A stretch of 64,000 nucleotides of DNA, from the NCBI RefSeq assembly GCF_030731595.1, contig NZ_JANQTS010000064.1:33218-97217 (forward strand), written 5' to 3'. Below, in pieces: positions 8,951 to 18,641 of the stretch; position 1 is the first letter of the stretch, and every line of letters begins with the position of its first letter. The position numbers were made by a program, and so were the translations under genes. The notes beneath the pieces were generated by a model, which was given only the letters and a program-made list of their open reading frames with translations, was not told the DNA's origin and searched no databases. The stretch is from Yoonia sp. (GTDB taxonomy: Bacteria > Pseudomonadota > Alphaproteobacteria > Rhodobacterales > Rhodobacteraceae).

Positions 8951-10429
8951 TCACACACTCATGCAGATGTATTTCATCTCCAAGTAGTCCTCGATCCCGT
9001 GGTGTGATCCTTCGCGGCCCAGACCGGACTGTTTGACCCCGCCAAAGGGCGCTACCTCGGTCGAGATGATCCCTGTGTTCACACCAACAATCCCGTATTC
9101 CAGCGCTTCGGCCACTTTCGTGACGCGGCTCAGGTCCTTGGCATAGAAATAAGAGGCCAGACCAAAGATCGTGTCATTGGCCAAGGCGATCACATCGTCC
9201 TCGTCTTCGAATTTGAACAGCGGCGCGAAGGGGCCAAAGGTTTCGTCGGTGCTGACCATCATCTCTTTGGTCGCGTTGGTCACGATCGTGGGTTCAAAGA
9301 ACTGCCCACCAAGCCCGTGCGGCTTCCCGCCCGTCAGGATCTGACCGCCCTTGGAAAGTGCATCCGCGAGGTGCTCTTGTACCTTGTTCACCGCCGCGGG
9401 CTCGATCAGCGGACCAAGCGTTGTGCCGTCGGTCATCCCGTCGCCCACGCGCAGGTTTTCCACTGCGACCTTCAGTTTGGCTGCAAAGGCATCGTAGACA
9501 CCGGCCTGCACATAAATCCGGTTTGCACAGACGCAGGTCTGGCCGTTGTTGCGGAATTTGCACGCGATAGCACCGATGACAGCTTCGTCCAGATCGGCAT
9601 CATCAAAGACGATGAAGGGCGCGTTGCCACCCAACTCCATCGAACATTTCATCACCTGATCGGCGGCTTGCTTGAGCAGGATGCGCCCGACTTCGGTGGA
9701 ACCGGTAAAGGTCAGTTTGCGCACGATGGGGTTTTCGCAGAACTCTTTGCCAACCTCGGAGGATGAGGTGGATGTCACCACAGAAAGCAGACCCTTTGGC
9801 ACGCCTGCTTCTTCGGCAAGCTTGCCCATCGCCAGTGCGGATAATGGTGTCAGCGATGCTGGGCGCACCACAAATGCACAGCCAGCGGCCAGGGCAGGGG
9901 CGACCTTACGGGCAATCATAGCATTGGGGAAATTCCAAGGTGTAATCCCTGCGGCCACGCCGATGGGTTGCTTGATCACGGTGATCCGCTTGTCGGCCAT
10001 GTGGCCAGGGATGGTTTCGCCGTAGATGCGCTTGGCCTCTTCGCCGAACCATTCCACAAAGGACGCGCCATAGGCCACTTCGCCCCGTGCTTCGGCCAGT
10101 GGCTTGCCCTGTTCGGCGGTCATGATGATGGCAAGGTCTTCCTGGTTTGCCATCATGAGGTCGAACCATTTGCGCAGCACTTTCGCACGGTCTTTGGCAG
10201 CAAGAGCGGCCCATGGTTTTTGCGCGGCTTCGGCGGCTTTGATGGCGGCCGCAACTTCGGCGCGGGACAAATCGGGCACTTTGGCGATGACGTCACCACG
10301 GGCAGGGTTTGTGACGTCAAATGTTTTGCCCGATGCCGCCTGCACCCATTCGCCCGCGACAAAGGCGTCTTCGCAGACAAGGTCGGGACGCGACAGCAGG
10401 GATTTGAGGTTTGTGGTTTCGTCAAGCAT
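8951..10429 (-). CDS. gabD: NAD(P)-dependent succinate-semialdehyde dehydrogenase
   Basis: 492 aa ALDH; MELGGNAPFIVFDDADLDEAV, FRNNGQTCVCANRI catalytic Cys. Confidence 0.93.
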   Translation of the reverse strand: MLDETTNLKSLLSRPDLVCEDAFVAGEWVQAASGKTFDVTNPARGDVIAKVPDLSRAEVAAAIKAAEAAQKPWAALAAKDRAKVLRKWFDLMMANQEDLAIIMTAEQGKPLAEARGEVAYGASFVEWFGEEAKRIYGETIPGHMADKRITVIKQPIGVAAGITPWNFPNAMIARKVAPALAAGCAFVVRPASLTPLSALAMGKLAEEAGVPKGLLSVVTSTSSSEVGKEFCENPIVRKLTFTGSTEVGRILLKQAADQVMKCSMELGGNAPFIVFDDADLDEAVIGAIACKFRNNGQTCVCANRIYVQAGVYDAFAAKLKVAVENLRVGDGMTDGTTLGPLIEPAAVNKVQEHLADALSKGGQILTGGKPHGLGGQFFEPTIVTNATKEMMVSTDETFGPFAPLFKFEDEDDVIALANDTIFGLASYFYAKDLSRVTKVAEALEYGIVGVNTGIISTEVAPFGGVKQSGLGREGSHHGIEDYLEMKYICMSV

Positions 10430-10491
10430 TGTAGCCTCCGTCGTTGTTCGGGGCTATGTGACCTATGCGGGGGACCGCCGTAAAGGGGGAT

Positions 10492-11274
10492 ATGATGGAT
10501 TGGGATGATGCTTACGCGAATGCGGCCCATATTCCGGGGGCAGATGCCTATCCGGGGAAATGGACACAGGCTGCATCTGCGTTTCGTGCGGAGGCTATGT
10601 GCGAGGTCGATTTGCCTTATGGTGAGTCCCTGCGCCAGAGATTTGATCTGTTCCACCCGCCGCGGCTGGCCAAAGGTTTGGTGGTCTTTGTGCATGGTGG
10701 CTATTGGCTGCGGTTCGACAAATCCTTCTGGTCGCATTTGGCGGCCGGGCCCTTGGCGCATGGCTGGGCTGTGGCCATGCCGTCCTATGACTTGTGCCCA
10801 GCGGTCAGGATTGGCGACATAGGCCGCCAAGTTGCGACAGCGATTGGCGTTGTCGCAGAGCGGATACCCGGACCGATCCGGCTGGTGGGTCATTCGGCGG
10901 GTGGCCACTTGGTTGCGCGCATGACAGCCCCGCGTCTTGGTGCACGCTGGCAAGAACGTGTAGAGCGCTTGGTTGCAATCTCGCCGGTTGCCGATCTTGC
11001 GCCGCTGATGCGGACCTCGATGAATGTCGACCTGAAGATCGACGCGGTTGAAGCATTGGCAGAAAGCCCGGTTCACTTGCCTCCTCCGTCCATCCCAGTG
11101 ACAGTCTGGGTCGGGGCTGACGAACGGCCAGTGTTCTTGGAGCAAGCCCAGTCGCTTGCGGAAGCGTGGCAATGCGAACAGGTTGTTGAGCCCGGATTGC
11201 ACCATTTCAATGTGGTGGAAAGACTGGCCGAACCGAACAGCTTGCTGACATTGGCTGTCGTCAGCGCAGCATGA
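10492..11274 (+). CDS. Alpha/beta hydrolase (arylformamidase-like)
   Basis: VVFVHGGYWLRFDKSFW, LVGHSAGGHLVARM nucleophile elbow; RBS AAAGGGGG before 10492. Confidence 0.88.
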   Translation: MMDWDDAYANAAHIPGADAYPGKWTQAASAFRAEAMCEVDLPYGESLRQRFDLFHPPRLAKGLVVFVHGGYWLRFDKSFWSHLAAGPLAHGWAVAMPSYDLCPAVRIGDIGRQVATAIGVVAERIPGPIRLVGHSAGGHLVARMTAPRLGARWQERVERLVAISPVADLAPLMRTSMNVDLKIDAVEALAESPVHLPPPSIPVTVWVGADERPVFLEQAQSLAEAWQCEQVVEPGLHHFNVVERLAEPNSLLTLAVVSAA

Positions 11275-11390
11275 ATCAAAGCATGCACCCTCAATATTCG
11301 TGCTGTTGGTAGACCTAAACCCAATATCAACATAGTGTATGGGAGAATTTGAAGAGCGCGAATCGCGCAAGATGTGGGTGGTATCGGAAA

Positions 11391-11696
11391 ATGGGTTTTG
11401 TACGCGGTTTAATGATTGTTCTGGCAACTGGTGCTTTGGTCGCTTGCGAGCGTAGCGGCGACGACAATGGCGTGGTCGATGGCGGGATCGATGGTGGCTT
11501 GTTGCGCGATGGGGTCGCAAACGTCTGGATTGATCCCGATGGATGCCAGCATTGGTACATCGATGACGGGATCGAAGGTTACATGACGCCTCGTTTGAAC
11601 CGCGATGGCACGCCAAAATGCCAGGACACACGCGGTACCATTATCCTCAAGGATGGAAGCACAGTGCCGGCAGAGCAAGAGCCGTCGAATTCCTGA
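11391..11696 (+). CDS. Hypothetical lipoprotein
   Basis: MGFVRGLMIVLATGALVAC lipobox; 101 aa. Confidence 0.65.
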   Translation: MGFVRGLMIVLATGALVACERSGDDNGVVDGGIDGGLLRDGVANVWIDPDGCQHWYIDDGIEGYMTPRLNRDGTPKCQDTRGTIILKDGSTVPAEQEPSNS

Positions 11697-11763
11697 TTGG
11701 TTTGTACAGCTTACAAACCTATTGAAAAGGCATCGGGTCGCGGGTGCCTTTCGTGTTTCGTCC

Positions 11764-12393
11764 TTATCGCATCGGACTGAATTGCGCGTCAGACAAGGTG
11801 CAATCTCGGACAACATCGCTGCCGCAAGTGCGGAACTCCAGATCACGTGTCATGCAAATACGGGCTTCTTGTATATAGCCTGATTTGCAGGTGATCGTGA
11901 TCTGGTCAGCCGAAAGTTGCGGATTGTCGCGCAGAAACGCCTCTTCGATGAGGGACACGGGCAGGGTCACTGCGCGGTCCAGCCTGCGAAACACTCCCGG
12001 TCGCGTGATCCGCCCGAAAGCCTCTCGGGAAAGCGCGAAGTAATCATCCGCCGATAGCCCCGAACAGACACCGTGCTTGCGCCACTGATGCCAAGCCAGA
12101 CCCGAGGATCCCATGATATCGGCCATCGCAGCTGTGTCGCTGCGGCTTGGCGCACGCTGGTTGGTCGCGCAGTTGGCAGGGTAGCCTTGTTCGTATTGCG
12201 GCCAAAGCCCATGCAAAATCCAGCCGAAATCCGCAGAAGGATCGCATTGTGGCGCGTTGCGTGCGTCACCTTCCAAGGCGCACCAATTGGCCGACCATGA
12301 CAGGGAAACGACGTAGTAGTCGAAGGCGCCTGCACGGTCTTGGGCCGTTGCAGGGGCAGCAAGCAGACAAAGCAGAGCCAAAAAGCGGTGCAT
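11764..12393 (-). CDS. Secreted ribonuclease T2 family protein
   Basis: Signal peptide MHRFLALLCLLAAPATAQ; HGLWPQ and WHQWRKHGVC motifs. Confidence 0.9.
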   Translation of the reverse strand: MHRFLALLCLLAAPATAQDRAGAFDYYVVSLSWSANWCALEGDARNAPQCDPSADFGWILHGLWPQYEQGYPANCATNQRAPSRSDTAAMADIMGSSGLAWHQWRKHGVCSGLSADDYFALSREAFGRITRPGVFRRLDRAVTLPVSLIEEAFLRDNPQLSADQITITCKSGYIQEARICMTRDLEFRTCGSDVVRDCTLSDAQFSPMR

Positions 12394-12528
12394 TTTGATC
12401 TTTCCTATCGGTTTCAGGCTCACTATATAGGCTTCAAGTTCCCCGACAATGCGAACCCGGCCGCCAAAACGGTCTGCCCATTCAAGGGTGCGGGAAAGGC
12501 TTGTCTGTTGATAAGATGGAGATGAAAG

Positions 12529-13281
12529 ATGTCCGATAAACCGATTATGGCAAAAGCCACCGCTGTTTGGCTGTGCGATAACACCACACTGACGTTCAAG
12601 CAGATTGCAGAGTTCTGCGGCTTTCACGAATTGGAAGTGCAAGGGATCGCCGATGGCGATGTGGCGATGGGCGTGAAAGGCTTTGACCCGATCGCGAACA
12701 ATCAACTGACGCAAGAAGAGATCAGCAAAGGCGAGGCTGACCCTGCCCACAAGCTGAAGCTCAAGTTCTATGCTGCAGCAGCAGGCGAGGAAAAACGCCG
12801 TGGTCCGCGTTATACGCCCCTGTCCAAGCGTCAGGATCGCCCGGCATCCATCTATTGGCTGGTCAAGTTCCACCCTGAATTGACCGATGGCCAGATTTCC
12901 AAGCTGGTTGGCACAACCAAACCGACCATTCAGGCGATCCGCGAGCGGACACATTGGAACATCAACAACATCGAACCGATTGATCCGGTTGCTTTGGGCC
13001 TTTGCAAGCAATCCGAACTGGACGCCGCTGTGCAAAAGGCAAACGCCAAGCGGGCCAAGGATGGCGAAGCCATGTCGGATGACGAGCGCCGCAAACTTGT
13101 CAGCACAGAGCAGTCGCTGGGTATGCCAGCGGAACCCAAGATGCCAAGTGCAATGGCCGGGCTGGAAACCTTCAGCCTGTCTGATCCGCGTGGTGATGAT
13201 GAAGACGAAGAAGATATGCGCGATGTTTCAGATGCGGACAGCTTCTTTAACTTGCCGGACGATGACGACAGCAAGGACTGA
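12529..13281 (+). CDS. trcR: DUF1013 cell-cycle transcriptional regulator TrcR
   Basis: MSDKPIMAKATAVWLCDNTTLTFKQIAEFCGFHELEVQGIADGDVA, typical DUF1013. Confidence 0.92.
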   Translation: MSDKPIMAKATAVWLCDNTTLTFKQIAEFCGFHELEVQGIADGDVAMGVKGFDPIANNQLTQEEISKGEADPAHKLKLKFYAAAAGEEKRRGPRYTPLSKRQDRPASIYWLVKFHPELTDGQISKLVGTTKPTIQAIRERTHWNINNIEPIDPVALGLCKQSELDAAVQKANAKRAKDGEAMSDDERRKLVSTEQSLGMPAEPKMPSAMAGLETFSLSDPRGDDEDEEDMRDVSDADSFFNLPDDDDSKD

Positions 13282-13302
13282 TCCGGTCTTTACCTGTCGC
13301 GG

Positions 13303-13333
13303 AAAGAGCGCCCCTCAGTGGGCGCTCTTTTTT
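13303..13333 (+). terminator. Rho-independent terminator AAAGAGCGCCC-ctcagt-GGGCGCTCTTTTTT
   Basis: 11-bp stem, 6-nt loop, T-tract directly after trcR. Confidence 0.92.
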
Positions 13334-13991
13334 ATTGCGGCCTGCGGGCAACCACAAAGCGCGCATGGGTGTTCGCGCCGAAATATCCGGCTTCTACAAC
13401 CTCAAACCCGGTGCGGCGGAATGCATTCTCGAGCTCTTCCGCGCTGAAAAGCAGCACATGGGGTGCTTTGCCAACAAGTTGCATCGCCTTCACGGCCATT
13501 GGAATAAAGCGGTTCATCTCGCGCAGGCAGGCGGTTTTGGAAATGATAAAACCGCCGGGTTTCAGCTGCTCGCGCAGGTGCATCAATGTCTCGGGCAGGT
13601 CATCGGCCAGATGCAGGATGCTGAACGCGCAAATCGCGTCAAAGGGTGCGCCCGTGACCGAAGTCATGATTTCGGACTGTACGAAACTGACGTTTGCAAC
13701 CCCCTGATCCCTCCGCTTGCCTTCTGCGATGGCAAGCATCTTTTCCGAAACATCGCTTGCAGTGATAGCGCGGACCGATTTGGACAGGGTCAATGCTGTC
13801 GTGCCGGTGCCGCACCCGACCTCGAGCAGATGATCATTGGGGTCTAGGTAGTGCCGCGCTCTTTCCAGCGTATCCTCGTAGGCCACCATGTCCTTGATCG
13901 GGCTGGCTGCATACTTCTGCGCGGCCTTGTCCCAAAACTTTGCCTTATTCATCACCACATCGCTCCTTGGCGGGTCTACACTCTTGGGCAT
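13332..13991 (-). CDS. Class I SAM-dependent methyltransferase
   Basis: LLEVGCGTGTTALTL motif I; start may be 13952. Confidence 0.88.
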   Translation of the reverse strand: MPKSVDPPRSDVVMNKAKFWDKAAQKYAASPIKDMVAYEDTLERARHYLDPNDHLLEVGCGTGTTALTLSKSVRAITASDVSEKMLAIAEGKRRDQGVANVSFVQSEIMTSVTGAPFDAICAFSILHLADDLPETLMHLREQLKPGGFIISKTACLREMNRFIPMAVKAMQLVGKAPHVLLFSAEELENAFRRTGFEVVEAGYFGANTHARFVVARRPQ

Positions 13992-14055
13992 GCGCTATAT
14001 ATACACAGACAATATATGAATTGCGAAAATTTGCAGTGTTAGTATACAAATATGC

Positions 14056-14964
14056 ATGAATTGGCGGGCGATCTCTTTTGACTGGAATCAGGTGCGGGCC
14101 TTTTTGGCCACCGCCGAGGAAGGGTCATTGAGTGCGGCGGCCCGTGCGCTGGGATCGACCCAGCCAACGCTGGGCCGTCAGGTGACCGCGCTGGAAGAAG
14201 CGCTTGGTGTCACCTTGTTTGAACGATCGGGGCGGTCTTTGGTCATGACCACGGCGGGGCATGATCTGCTAGAGCATGTCAAAGCTATGGGCGATGCCGC
14301 CAGCCGCATTTCCATGGTGGCATCCGGTCAGTCGCAGGATGTGGCTGGCAAGGTCACGATCACGGCAAGCGAGTTGTTCGCGGCCGGTTTGCTGCCGGCC
14401 ATCGTGCAAAAACTGCGAAGCGAAGCGCCCGGCATCGAGATTGAAGTCGTCGCTTCCGACCGGTTGGAGGACCTCACCCGCCGTGACGCCGACATCGCCA
14501 TCCGGCACGTGCGCCCCGATCAGCCTGACCTGATCGCCCGACAACTGACCAATTTCACGGCGAGTTTCTATGCATCATCCGCCTATATCGCCCAGAACGG
14601 GCGGCCTGAAACTGCGGATGACGTTGCCGGGCACCAGTTCATTGGCCCACGTGATACCGCGCAGATGCTGGCAATTCTGGCAGGTATGGGGATCATCATC
14701 GCCCCCGATCAGTTCAAGACAACGTCCGACAGCGGTTTTGTGATGTTGGAAATGATGCGCGCGGGGCTGGGGATCACCGTTTTGCCGGACAGGGTATGGC
14801 CTGATACCGGCGGGGTAGAGCGGGTCTTGACCCAAGTAGATCCTATCAGTTTTCCTGTCTGGCTCGCTACTCATCGCGAACTCAAGACCAGCCGACGTAT
14901 CCGGACCGTTTTTGACGCTTTGGCAATAGGTCTTTCAGGCGTGCGGACTGGCCCTATGGCGTAA
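14056..14964 (+). CDS. LysR family transcriptional regulator
   Basis: FLATAEEGSLSAAARALGSTQPTLGRQVTALEEALGVTLFERSGR. Confidence 0.93.
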   Translation: MNWRAISFDWNQVRAFLATAEEGSLSAAARALGSTQPTLGRQVTALEEALGVTLFERSGRSLVMTTAGHDLLEHVKAMGDAASRISMVASGQSQDVAGKVTITASELFAAGLLPAIVQKLRSEAPGIEIEVVASDRLEDLTRRDADIAIRHVRPDQPDLIARQLTNFTASFYASSAYIAQNGRPETADDVAGHQFIGPRDTAQMLAILAGMGIIIAPDQFKTTSDSGFVMLEMMRAGLGITVLPDRVWPDTGGVERVLTQVDPISFPVWLATHRELKTSRRIRTVFDALAIGLSGVRTGPMA

Positions 14965-15790
14965 CCAATGATCGGACGATGTCGCGCAGGTCGTTTGCAT
15001 TCATCTGGTCTTGCGCCGCAAAAACGACGAAGGTTGCCAAAGTGTCGATCCGTTGCGGATTTGTGCCCGCAGGCAAGGCCTCAAGATCCGTGATCCAGAG
15101 TTCTTTGACATCTATGGTCACGTTCGCCAGTACGCAGTTCCCAAAGCGGGTACGCACTTGGTCACAGATATCCTGCGCTTGCGTCATGGCAGCGCGGCGC
15201 GTTGCGGCGTCATTGGGAGGAAGGAGATTTCCCTCATAGGGCAGTTGCGCTGCGGTACGGATCAGCGTCCCATTCTCAATCGCAGAAGGATCACCCAGAG
15301 GCGATGCGGGGATAAAGCGCAACAAGCCCCGCAGCTCAATCTTGCCCTGACGGTTTTCGCGTGCTTCCGAGTAGTGCAGATCGCAGGAGAGTCCGATGCT
15401 CTGGATGATATCCTCGCAATAGCGGATCAGGCGAGCGGGTGCCCGCGCGGCAGCATAAAGCGGGATACGGGCCTCGGCGGGTGGCGTTTCGTCTGCGGCA
15501 AGCAAGTCTTCCAGTGTGACGATCTCGGAAATGGCCACATAGCGCGAGTCGGTCAGCGTATCGGTGTCGAACATATCCCTGACATCGGCGCGATTGCGCA
15601 GCCAAGCCAAGGGGTTGCTGGGCATCTCCCGCACAACGGGGACATCAGTCTCTCCATTCAAAACGGCTTCATTCTGCGCGGTCACTTCATTGACCCAGAG
15701 GCTCATGTTGATCCCCCAGACATTCAGCGCGATGAACGGTGCCGCAACAATGAGGCCAACAATCGCGATAAGGATACGGATGCCTGTCAT
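14954..15790 (-). CDS. Hypothetical membrane-anchored protein
   Basis: 278 aa ORF with N-terminal TM; ATG overlaps the stop of the upstream hypothetical gene. Confidence 0.8.
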   Translation of the reverse strand: MTGIRILIAIVGLIVAAPFIALNVWGINMSLWVNEVTAQNEAVLNGETDVPVVREMPSNPLAWLRNRADVRDMFDTDTLTDSRYVAISEIVTLEDLLAADETPPAEARIPLYAAARAPARLIRYCEDIIQSIGLSCDLHYSEARENRQGKIELRGLLRFIPASPLGDPSAIENGTLIRTAAQLPYEGNLLPPNDAATRRAAMTQAQDICDQVRTRFGNCVLANVTIDVKELWITDLEALPAGTNPQRIDTLATFVVFAAQDQMNANDLRDIVRSLVTP

Positions 15791-17133
15791 TGTGCAGCCC
15801 TCGTCACAACCGCTGGGTCAAGCAGGCTGGCATCGCCGCCAATTGCAGCCACAAGCAGGTCGTTGTGCAAACGTTCGGTCATCGCTTGGCGCGTGGCTGT
15901 GTCGCCCGCAATCATGTGATCGGTTTGCATGAAATAAACGTCACGTCCGGCCATAGAGCGGTAAGGGATCGGTTCCGAAGGCTGCGGCCCGACCAAGACA
16001 TGCGCGGCATCGCGTGCTGTCACCAGATTGGTGCTTGCGTCCACACCTAAGGTTGCGGTGTACCAACTGTTATAGGCAGCATATCCTTTGGCATAAGAAG
16101 ACATCTGGTTTTCATAAAGCGTGTTGCCGCGTTCGGCCTTGATTGACCCGATCCAGTCCGGTTGCGGGTTGCGCCAAGGCCGGATCATGCAGGGGCGGAT
16201 TTCGTCATCCGCGCCGAAACTATGCGCTGCGACAAAATCCGGAACAAGCAGAGCTTCGAAAGTGGCGTTGTTGGGTGGAGCAACAAGCCCGGAAAAGCTG
16301 GAGGCGATGATAGCAACATGGGCCACGGTGACATTCGGCGCCGAGTGGATATTCCAGATCACGCCTGGGCCGAGGTTCTGCAAGACCAGATAGAGCGGGG
16401 CACTTGTGTCAGTGAGAAAGACATCAAGACTGGTTTTTTGGTCAGTGATGCGTGCGTCCGAGACTGCGGACTTTCCGTTTTTTGTCACCGCCTCGATATT
16501 GGCAAGCAAAAGCGCTGCAAGCGCCTGGTCGGAAAAGGCTTGGATCGGTGCGGGAAGTAACGCGGTTTCAATCCGTACGTTGACGACTTTTTCCGTAGGG
16601 AGAGGATTGCGCAGATCGCATTGTGCATTGCGCGCAAACGGAAGAAGGGCACCAATCGCCGTATCACCCGTTGGAAGAGCAATCTGTGTCGCGATGTCAT
16701 TCAGGCTCAGTGGCCCTGTTCCCTGATGCGCCACCGCTGGCGATGCAAAAAGAGGCCCCTGATCTGACATGGTATCAGACTCGACAGGGCGCGGTGCCGC
16801 GACCTCGGTGGTTGCGTCGACGTCAACAGATGCAACAGAGTTTACCTCCGAGGAGGTCAGCCCCGCTACAGCCTGCTTCAGATCTTCTGGGATTGCGTGC
16901 CAGCCATAGTAGCCGCCGGCGCCGAGTGCCGCAAAGATGAATGCCCAGATGATACCGTTACGCACAGTATTGTCTTCTTTTGGAACACCGTAAGTGTTGT
17001 TCGGCTCCGACCGGCTTGGGCGCTGTGGCGCAGGTTGTTCTGCCGCCCCGGCTTTCTTTTGTTCAATACGACGGAGGCGTTCTGCGAAGTCTTGCTGGCG
17101 TTGCTCATTACTCATCTCTTGGGATTCCATCAC
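15787..17133 (-). CDS. Hypothetical membrane-anchored protein with periplasmic domain
   Basis: 448 aa ORF (start may be MSNEQRQQDF at 17115); charged N-terminus then NGIIWAFIFAALGAGGYYGW TM. Confidence 0.82.
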   Translation of the reverse strand: MMESQEMSNEQRQQDFAERLRRIEQKKAGAAEQPAPQRPSRSEPNNTYGVPKEDNTVRNGIIWAFIFAALGAGGYYGWHAIPEDLKQAVAGLTSSEVNSVASVDVDATTEVAAPRPVESDTMSDQGPLFASPAVAHQGTGPLSLNDIATQIALPTGDTAIGALLPFARNAQCDLRNPLPTEKVVNVRIETALLPAPIQAFSDQALAALLLANIEAVTKNGKSAVSDARITDQKTSLDVFLTDTSAPLYLVLQNLGPGVIWNIHSAPNVTVAHVAIIASSFSGLVAPPNNATFEALLVPDFVAAHSFGADDEIRPCMIRPWRNPQPDWIGSIKAERGNTLYENQMSSYAKGYAAYNSWYTATLGVDASTNLVTARDAAHVLVGPQPSEPIPYRSMAGRDVYFMQTDHMIAGDTATRQAMTERLHNDLLVAAIGGDASLLDPAVVTRAAQ

Positions 17134-17208
17134 TGTTGCTCGTGGCTAAGCCAAGATTGGGGCACTTCATGTCCGAAGATGTGTCAATATCTTGAAGAAT
17201 GCAGCCTT

Positions 17209-17802
17209 CTAGAGTGCTTTTCGGGCATTCAGCGCAGCGGTGATCGTCCCATCGTCGAGATAGTCGAGTTCTCCGCCGACCGGCACGCCTTGGGCCAATG
17301 AGGTGACAGTGATTCCGGGAAGTTGGTCGGCGATGTAATGCGCGGTCGTTTGGCCATCTATCGTGGCACCCAGGGCCAGTATGACTTCGGTCACCTCTTC
17401 GGTCTTGATCCGGTCAAGCAATTTGGGAATGCGCAATTCGTCAGGGCCAATCGCGTCCAGCGCCGAAAGTGTGCCGCCAAGTACATGGTAACGCCCCTTG
17501 AACACCTGTGCGCGCTCCATCGCCCAAAGATCGGCCACGTCTTCGACAACAGCGATCTGGCCGATGCCGCGCTTTTCGGATTGGCAGATATCGCAGATGT
17601 CAGCAGTGCAGACATTCCCGCAATTCAGACATTCGCGGACGGTTGCCCCAACCCGCTGCATGGCATCGGCAAGAGGCAAGAGCACAAGCGACCGTTTCTT
17701 GATCAGGTGAAGCACTGCCCGCCGGGCAGAGCGTGGCCCCAGCCCCGGCAGTTTCGCCATCAGCGCGATAAGGTTGTCGAGGTCTTCTGTGCCGTTTGTC
17801 AT
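17209..17802 (-). CDS. recR: Recombination mediator protein RecR
   Basis: [24 protein letters not shown]4 zinc finger [17 protein letters not shown]; Toprim. Confidence 0.97.
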   Translation of the reverse strand: MTNGTEDLDNLIALMAKLPGLGPRSARRAVLHLIKKRSLVLLPLADAMQRVGATVRECLNCGNVCTADICDICQSEKRGIGQIAVVEDVADLWAMERAQVFKGRYHVLGGTLSALDAIGPDELRIPKLLDRIKTEEVTEVILALGATIDGQTTAHYIADQLPGITVTSLAQGVPVGGELDYLDDGTITAALNARKAL

Positions 17803-17818
17803 GCTACTCTTGCTGGTG

Positions 17819-17874
17819 CGAACAAATTTCGCCGAAATTTGTTCGGCGCCCTAAGAATTTTCGCGAAAATTCTT
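17819..17874. repeat. Double palindrome (family B): CGAACAAATTTCG-C-CGAAATTTGTTCG plus AAGAATTTTCGCGAAAATTCTT
   Basis: Two perfect palindromes (17819-17845, 17853-17874) between ybaB and recR; same layout at 42700-42758. Confidence 0.9.
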
Positions 17875-17879
17875 CCGCG

Positions 17880-18224
17880 CTAGAAGGGCAGGTTCATACC
17901 CGGTGGCAAGCCCAAGCCTTCGGTCAGCTTGCTCATCTCGGCTTGCGCCCGCTCGGTTGCCTTGCTCTGGGCATCTTTGATTGCGGCAAGGATCAGGTCC
18001 TCGACCACTTCCTTGTCATCGCCGTTGAAGATGGACGGATCAATATCCAGGGCCTTCAATTCGCCCTTGGCTGTGGCTGTCGCCTTGACCAGACCGGCAC
18101 CGCTGACACCTTCGACCATGATGTTTTCAAGGTCTTCCTGCATCTGGGCCATCTTGCCCTGCATCTCTTGCGCCTGCTTCATCATCTTGGCCATATCGCC
18201 AAGCCCGCCTAGTCCTTTGAGCAT
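17880..18224 (-). CDS. YbaB/EbfC family nucleoid-associated protein
   Basis: MLKGLGGLGDMAKMMKQAQEMQGKMAQMQEDLENI. Confidence 0.96.
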   Translation of the reverse strand: MLKGLGGLGDMAKMMKQAQEMQGKMAQMQEDLENIMVEGVSGAGLVKATATAKGELKALDIDPSIFNGDDKEVVEDLILAAIKDAQSKATERAQAEMSKLTEGLGLPPGMNLPF

Positions 18225-18239
18225 CCTGCTGATCTCCCG

Positions 18240-18641
18240 TCATTCACTGCGTCGCGCTTTGGGCGCTGTATAAAGCACTACACCGATACCAATAGCCACA
18301 GCAACCGTAATGAAAAGCGCGGGGCTGCCCACGCAACCCTCGGCCATCGCGGCCTGTCTGAGACCATCGCTGTTGCCCCAGCCCGTGACCATATAGGTTG
18401 CAATGCTCCACCCCACGACCACCGCAACGCCGCCCAATTCGTGGCGCAAACGCACCGCAAGTGCCGAGGCGAGCACCAAGATCAGAACCAGCGGAGTCTG
18501 GAACATCACAAGCAACTCTCCCAGGGCTGTCACTTCCGCGCCGTCCCAGCCCGGGCGCACAGTCGTGCAGGCATCGGCCCAAGCCGGTGCGGGCCCAAGC
18601 AAAGTGGCCGCAGTGATCAATCGTCGTCGAACGGGTCCCAT
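18240..18641 (-). CDS. Small conserved membrane protein, hypothetical
   Basis: 133 aa, two hydrophobic segments; start lies within the dnaX 3' end. Confidence 0.6.
   Translation of the reverse strand: MGPVRRRLITAATLLGPAPAWADACTTVRPGWDGAEVTALGELLVMFQTPLVLILVLASALAVRLRHELGGVAVVVGWSIATYMVTGWGNSDGLRQAAMAEGCVGSPALFITVAVAIGIGVVLYTAPKARRSE

Noticed and set aside
10153-11631. 492-aa minus-strand ORF across gabD and the alpha/beta hydrolase
   Set aside because: Arg/Pro/Ser/Cys/His-rich shadow composition; overlaps two clear genes; no recognisable domain.
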